Source: JAEXOD01 sp963667875
GTDB taxonomy: Bacteria > Bacteroidota > Ignavibacteria > Ignavibacteriales > Melioribacteraceae
DNA length: 64,000 bases
Assembly (NCBI GenBank): GCA_963667875.2
Contig: CAXXGC010000003.1
Location: 248,001-312,000 of the forward strand
Reading direction: 5' to 3'
Numbering within the stretch: position 1 is the first letter of the stretch; each line of letters opens with the position of its first letter. Of this stretch, positions 59,376-64,000 are shown piece by piece. The notes below the pieces were generated by a model. The model had not been told where the DNA came from. It saw nothing but the letters and a program-made list of their open reading frames with translations, and searched no databases. The position numbers and the translations under genes were made by a program.

Positions 59376-61604
59376 ATGGCACAAGTTAAAGCAAAAAAAG
59401 TAAACAGCAAATTTAGAAATCCATTAATTACAATAGCGGTTGTTCTATTTGTTCTGTTTACCTGTTTTATGATATATGTAATACAAGGTTTGCCAGCGGT
59501 TGAAGAGCTGGAAAACCCTAAACCAATGCTTGCAAGTAATGTGTATAGCATTGACGGAGAACTAATAGGCCAATTTTTTAGAGAAAATAGAATTAAAATT
59601 AGTATAAAAAAGATTAATAGAAGTGTTATTAATGCTTTAGTTGCTACTGAAGATACAAAATTTTATAGTCATTGGGGCGTTGATATTGACAGATTTGTAA
59701 AAGCTATGGTAAAAACGGCTTTTGGCAATAGACAAGGTGCTAGTACTATTACACAGCAGCTTGCAAAAAATATTTATGGTTTAAAAGATTATAATGAATC
59801 TTCGTTTGCAACTGTTGTTAGAAAAGTAAGAGAATGGATTACCGCTGTACAAATTGAAAAAAAATATACAAAAAATGAAATTTTAGAGATGTATCTCAAT
59901 CAGTCATATTTTGGGAATGGTGCTTATGGGATAGAAATGGCTGCAAAAACTTATTTTAGTAAAAATGCAGATGCGCTAACCATTCCCGAAGCCGCTGTTT
60001 TAGTGGGATTATTAAAATCATCGGTTAATTATGATCCGGTCCGAAAGTATAATAATGCATTACAACGTAGAAATTTAATTTTATCAAGGTTGTACGAGAC
60101 TGATTATATCTCAGAAAAAAAATATCGTGAATACCGCTTAATGCCAATTAAGGTAAATGTTGAAAGAATTAAAAGAAAGTTCAAAAGTGAACTCGCTCCG
60201 CATTTTATTGAGTACATCAGGCAGCAAATGGAAGTATGGACGCAGGAACATAATTTGGATTTATATGAGGATGGACTTTCAATTTACACTACTTTAGATA
60301 GTAGAATGCAGAAAATTGCAAACAAAGCAGTAGAAACACATCTAAATACTTTTCAACCGGAATTTGACAAATTTTGGAACTGGGAAAAATATCCGGAAGT
60401 TCTTAATGGAATTGTAGTAAAATATATTAAAGAAAGAGAAGATTACCGGAAAGCGGATAATGAAGCAGAACGACAAAGGATTATGATGAAGTATAAACAT
60501 AATCCGGAATATATTGAATCAATTAAACGTTTAGGTAAAACAATAGAAGTTGGTTTTGTAGCTATTGATGTAAAAAAAGGTGAAATCAGAGCCATGGTAG
60601 GAGGCCGTGATTATTCATTCGGCTTAGGCTTAAATCATGCAACTCAAATTAGAAGGCAGCCGGGTTCATCATTTAAGCCGATTGTATATCTAACTGCGTT
60701 AGATAATGGATTATATCCTGCTTATCCTATATTAAACTCCCCATTTAATTATAAAGGCTGGAGTCCTAGAAACTTTGAAGGTGACGCGGGAGGTTATATG
60801 ACTTTACGTGAGGGATTAAAACACTCCAAAAATATCATTGCTGCACGTTTGGTATATGAAGGATATGCTCATTTAGGTGAAATTGGTAAAAATGCCCGCA
60901 GGTTGGGTATTAAAAGCAAGCTCGATTTAGTTCCTGCAATATCATTAGGTACTGGTGAAGTTTCTCCTTTAGAATTAACAACAGTTTATGCAAGCATTGC
61001 TAACAAAGGAATACATATTGAGCCGATTTCAATATTAAAAATAGAAGATAAATCCGGTATTTTATTAGAACAATTTAACACTTCTTCGGAAGAAGCAATA
61101 AGTGAAGAAACAGCTTATATAATAACCGATATGTTGGCCACATGTATTAATGAAGGTACCGGTGCAGGTGCAAGGTCCAGGTACAATTTTAGACGACCTG
61201 CCGGAGGTAAAACAGGTACAACAAATGATTACGCTGATGCCTGGTTTATGGGCTTCACACCGCAAATTGCAGCAGGTGTTTGGGTTGGATTTGATGATAG
61301 ACGTATTACATTTACGGGAAGTTACGGACAAGGTGCAAGAGCAGCAATGCCTATTTGGGCAATATTTATGCATGATGTTTATGAAGAAATGGATTTACCT
61401 TTGGAAGACTTTAAAATGCCTGCCAACGGTAATGTTGTATATTATGATTTTTGTTCCGAATCGATTTATGGTGGAAATCCAAGACCATATTCAAGTGATT
61501 GCGGGAGTGTGTTAACCGATATAATTAATATTAAAGATGTTCCTGGTGGTGAAAGTTCTAGAATTAATAAGTCAAATACTTTTGTTGCAGATACCTTAAA
61601 TTAG
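59376..61604 (+). CDS. Class A penicillin-binding protein (PBP1A family)
   Basis: A 742-residue bifunctional peptidoglycan synthase. Membrane anchor at ~21-42 (LITIAVVLFVLFTCFMIYVI), GT51 glycosyltransferase domain with VATEDTKFYSHWGVD and GASTITQQLAKN, and the transpeptidase with active-site PGSSFKPI, SKN (HSKNII) and KTGTTNDYADAWF. I use the ATG at 59376; a TTG at 59361 would overlap lpxH. Co-transcribed with lpxH. A terminal segment beyond KTG is short, as in PBP1A relatives without extra domains. Confidence 0.94.
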   Translation: MAQVKAKKVNSKFRNPLITIAVVLFVLFTCFMIYVIQGLPAVEELENPKPMLASNVYSIDGELIGQFFRENRIKISIKKINRSVINALVATEDTKFYSHWGVDIDRFVKAMVKTAFGNRQGASTITQQLAKNIYGLKDYNESSFATVVRKVREWITAVQIEKKYTKNEILEMYLNQSYFGNGAYGIEMAAKTYFSKNADALTIPEAAVLVGLLKSSVNYDPVRKYNNALQRRNLILSRLYETDYISEKKYREYRLMPIKVNVERIKRKFKSELAPHFIEYIRQQMEVWTQEHNLDLYEDGLSIYTTLDSRMQKIANKAVETHLNTFQPEFDKFWNWEKYPEVLNGIVVKYIKEREDYRKADNEAERQRIMMKYKHNPEYIESIKRLGKTIEVGFVAIDVKKGEIRAMVGGRDYSFGLGLNHATQIRRQPGSSFKPIVYLTALDNGLYPAYPILNSPFNYKGWSPRNFEGDAGGYMTLREGLKHSKNIIAARLVYEGYAHLGEIGKNARRLGIKSKLDLVPAISLGTGEVSPLELTTVYASIANKGIHIEPISILKIEDKSGILLEQFNTSSEEAISEETAYIITDMLATCINEGTGAGARSRYNFRRPAGGKTGTTNDYADAWFMGFTPQIAAGVWVGFDDRRITFTGSYGQGARAAMPIWAIFMHDVYEEMDLPLEDFKMPANGNVVYYDFCSESIYGGNPRPYSSDCGSVLTDIINIKDVPGGESSRINKSNTFVADTLN

Positions 61605-61612
61605 ATTAAAAT

Positions 61613-61653
61613 TAAACTGCCTTAAAATATTTAGTTACTTTTAAGGCAGTTTA
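61613..61653. terminator. Bidirectional terminator-like hairpin
   Basis: 15-bp perfect stem TAAACTGCCTTAAAA / TTTTAAGGCAGTTTA, 11-nt loop, between convergent PBP and VCBS-repeat genes. Confidence 0.8.
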
Positions 61654-61659
61654 ATAAAA

Positions 61660-63699
61660 CTACTTCATTAATAAAATCTTTCCTGAAATGACATTTTTAT
61701 TACTTAAATTATTTATACCCGTAACTTCAAAATTATAAAAATATACACCTGATGATATGTTATAAACTTGAGAGTTAAATTGAAGTTTATTATTCCCGGC
61801 TTGATATATTTCATTAGTCAAATCTGCTATTTTTTGACCTATTGAGTTAAATAGTGTAATTTTTACATTACTTGTTTCAATCAAATTAAATAGAAATGTG
61901 GTTGAAGGATTAAATGGATTTGGGTAATTAGTGATAGTAATATTAGTTGGAATTATTGGTCCATTATTATCATCAACACCTGTTGTAGCAAATAAATTTT
62001 TATAAAAAGTAAAATTACCGTCATATTCAGCAATAAGTAAGTCTTTTTTAGTGTCGTTATCGAAATCAGCAAAATCGGGAGCGGCATTTTGTTTTACTTC
62101 AATACCATCAAATATTTCTGTATCTAATTCCCATTGAGGTAAAGTTGATGTGCCAATATTTTTATAATAAAGAATTCCGCCAAAGCTTTTACCAATTATT
62201 AAATCCAAATCGCCATCATTATCAATATCCGAAAATGAAGGACGGCCATTATTTGGAATATTAACGTTTCTTATCAATGAATTATCTAATGTAAAAACAC
62301 CATTATTGTTTTTATAAAAACCGGCATCTGTGGCTGTTTCGGCACACAATAATAAATCCTGATCTCCATCACTATCCAAATCGCCAAATGCAGGAGCACT
62401 AAAATACGCCACGCTAATTGAGGCAAACAATGTTGTATTTGCCTGAAAAACACCATTATTGTTTATGTAACAAACCAACTTACCGTTTAATGCCCCTGAT
62501 ACTAAATCAAAATCGTTATCGTTATCAATGTCTACAAAAACAGGATATGAATATGAACTTACTGAAAGATTAGTAAATCCGGCTGTTGATTTAACAAAAA
62601 CAGGCTCATTTTTAGTACCTGTATTTTTATAATAATTAAATTTTCCGGTCCATGAACCGCTAACAAAATCAATATCACCATCTTTATCAAAATCAGCGGT
62701 CGAAATAGTAGCACCGCCGCCATCATTTTTAATTACTTTAAAATAATTACTTTTGTATGCAAATACAGGAGCTGTAGGTGTTCCGGTATTTTGATAATAA
62801 TACAAATCACCATCTGCTGTTCCGTATAATAGATCGAAGTCACCATCTTTATCCAAATCTGCCAAAACAGGATCCTTCCAGTAAGTTGTTGATTCTACAC
62901 CTGAAAAAACAGAACCGTTTTGAACCCAGCTTGGTATTTTATTATTACCATTATTTTTATAATAAACCAAAGTGGCTAGGTCCCGGCCAATTAATAAATC
63001 ATAATCTCCATCATTATCTAAATCTGCAAAAGTTGGATACGAATTATATCCTGCATCGTTTATGTTTGTAACAAGTGTATTGTCTTGTTCAAAGTTTGGT
63101 TTATTTGCTGTTCCGTTATTACGAAAAGCCATTGTAATACCAGCTGTTGGACCACCCATTAAAGATTCACCAACACCAACAAATAAATCAAAATCGCCAT
63201 CTTGGTCAATATCAATAAATGCCGGCTTTGCATCTGTACCAATTAAACTATTTACAGAACTAAAAACTGAATCAATTTTAACCCATTCAGGATTATTATA
63301 ATCTCCGGTATTTTTGTATAACAAAAGCCCATTATAACCTCCAATTATTAATTCATCAATAAAATCGTTATCAATATCCACAATTACAGGATAATAAGCA
63401 TTAGTGTATTGGTATCCATTAGCATAAATTTGATCTAATAAAATATCATTTTTACTAAAAGCAGGCGGTAGTGATGTACCGGTTTTACAGCGATAAAAAT
63501 TAACCCGTAAATCGGTACTTCCTAAAAATATATCATTTGCTCCATCTTTGTCGTAATCAAAAACAAAAGGACAGCTAAATGAAGATACTCCAACACCGGA
63601 TGGAGCAAAAACCGAATCGATTTTTTTCCAGTTTTGGGCATTAATTTGCATATATAACATTAGCATCAACAATAGAAAAAACGTGTACTTAACTTTCAT
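61660..63699 (-). CDS. VCBS/FG-GAP repeat protein with T9SS type A sorting domain
   Basis: A 679-residue exported protein: signal peptide (YTFFLLLMLMLYMQINAQ), then ~11 FG-GAP/VCBS-type repeats with calcium-binding Asp motifs (FDYDKDGANDIFLG, DIDQDGDFDLFVG, ADLDKDGDFDLLYG and others, each followed by a YYKNTG strand), predicting a beta-propeller. The end is the sorting domain NYPNPFNPSTTFLFNL...SGVYFYNF...GKILLMK. Typical of surface-exposed binding proteins. The ligand is unknown. Confidence 0.93.
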   Translation of the reverse strand: MKVKYTFFLLLMLMLYMQINAQNWKKIDSVFAPSGVGVSSFSCPFVFDYDKDGANDIFLGSTDLRVNFYRCKTGTSLPPAFSKNDILLDQIYANGYQYTNAYYPVIVDIDNDFIDELIIGGYNGLLLYKNTGDYNNPEWVKIDSVFSSVNSLIGTDAKPAFIDIDQDGDFDLFVGVGESLMGGPTAGITMAFRNNGTANKPNFEQDNTLVTNINDAGYNSYPTFADLDNDGDYDLLIGRDLATLVYYKNNGNNKIPSWVQNGSVFSGVESTTYWKDPVLADLDKDGDFDLLYGTADGDLYYYQNTGTPTAPVFAYKSNYFKVIKNDGGGATISTADFDKDGDIDFVSGSWTGKFNYYKNTGTKNEPVFVKSTAGFTNLSVSSYSYPVFVDIDNDNDFDLVSGALNGKLVCYINNNGVFQANTTLFASISVAYFSAPAFGDLDSDGDQDLLLCAETATDAGFYKNNNGVFTLDNSLIRNVNIPNNGRPSFSDIDNDGDLDLIIGKSFGGILYYKNIGTSTLPQWELDTEIFDGIEVKQNAAPDFADFDNDTKKDLLIAEYDGNFTFYKNLFATTGVDDNNGPIIPTNITITNYPNPFNPSTTFLFNLIETSNVKITLFNSIGQKIADLTNEIYQAGNNKLQFNSQVYNISSGVYFYNFEVTGINNLSNKNVISGKILLMK

Positions 63700-63741
63700 A
63701 ATATTAACCTTATCTTGTTGTAATGAATTTTTAAAAATATT

Positions 63742-64000
63742 TTAATTGTTATTAATTAATTCTTTTAACTTTTTAATTTCTTCGATAATTTCAATGCTTT
63801 TATCGGATTGGTTCAATAATTCCAAAGCTGATAGTCTTGTTTTATAATAGCTGGAATCTAGTTTTAGCGTTTTATAAATTTCAGAACTTAATAAAAAACA
63901 ATTAGATGCTTTATCAATAATATTTTGTTTTTTATAAATATCGGCTATATTAAATAAATTTTCTGCCGCACCTACATAATTTTCAATAATATAATCATAT
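63742..64000 (-). CDS. C-terminus of a TPR-like helical protein (5' end beyond the window)
   Basis: An open minus-strand frame runs from the window edge to a TAA at 63742-63744, with 85 codons visible: YDYIIENYVGAAENLFNI, then KASNCFLLSSEIYKTLK, ending KKLKELINNN. The helical hairpins (AENLFNIADIYKKQ, ASNCFLLSSEIYKTL) resemble tetratricopeptide repeats, and the tail is a short amphipathic helix. It lies 42 bp upstream of the VCBS gene on the same strand, so the two may be co-transcribed. Too little is visible to name it. Confidence 0.65.
   Translation of the reverse strand, partial: YDYIIENYVGAAENLFNIADIYKKQNIIDKASNCFLLSSEIYKTLKLDSSYYKTRLSALELLNQSDKSIEIIEEIKKLKELINNN

Overview
The window is AT-rich DNA from a member of the Bacteroidota/Ignavibacteriota side of the FCB group, most likely an Ignavibacteria-type organism. 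The evidence is five exported proteins ending in a type IX secretion (T9SS) type A sorting domain with the NYPNPFNPST motif, a PorV-like outer-membrane protein, a TonB-dependent receptor, Bacteroidota-style promoters (TAnnTTTG at -7), and an lpxH gene indicating lipid A. No phage or plasmid backbone is visible. The lineage is inferred from protein style, not from a marker-gene tree.

Layout. 1-2.3 kb: two T9SS cargo genes with YD-like repeats (first one cut by the window edge). 3.5-8.4 kb: a Rossmann-fold protein on the minus strand, then a plus-strand run ptsN-like, hisS, a small unknown gene, rlmB. 8.5-15.7 kb: iron-sulfur assembly operon sufB-sufC-sufD-sufS-DUF59, interrupted downstream by a REP-associated Y1 transposase (RAYT) with its palindromes, then a bacilliredoxin and an Rrf2 regulator. 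15.9-23.2 kb: accessory region with a duplicated-domain secreted protein, a zinc-ribbon/FGE-like pair, a two-gene operon (uracil-DNA-glycosylase-like protein plus a membrane-anchored PIN nuclease), a DUF4268 fragment and a YegP-like protein. 24.2-31.4 kb: FAD/Fe-S D-lactate dehydrogenase type protein, M24 aminopeptidase, a HydE-like radical SAM enzyme, a TPR lipoprotein and DUF58 protein. 31.4-32.7 kb: a 1.3-kb convergent gap that is a nest of small mobile elements. 32.7-46.5 kb: glmM, a TonB receptor/large secreted protein/PorV operon, nth, two T9SS cargo genes. 47.2-50.0 kb: tandem papain-like peptidases. 50.2-52.8 kb: tRNA-Leu, TetR regulator, small membrane protein, SRP RNA, N-formylglutamate amidohydrolase. 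52.9-64 kb: NagB/PIG-L fusion, glgC, M1 peptidase, lpxH, class A PBP, VCBS-repeat T9SS protein, and the C-terminus of a TPR-like protein at the edge.

How it fits together. The chromosome is mostly housekeeping plus a cell-surface economy built on T9SS export. The suf operon, bacilliredoxin and Rrf2 regulator form a plausible redox/iron-sulfur neighbourhood.

The most unusual material is (a) the 19.1-22.5 kb UDG-like/PIN operon, a candidate uncharacterised defence or toxin module, and (b) several families of small non-coding repeats in the intergenic gaps. One family is a roughly 69-bp double hairpin (7-bp arms, 3-nt loops, conserved linker) present seven times. A second double-hairpin family has loops that are identical within each copy but differ between copies. 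There are also RAYT-type palindromes whose arms co-vary, and short inverted-repeat elements inserted into these repeats, two of them with 8-bp target duplications.
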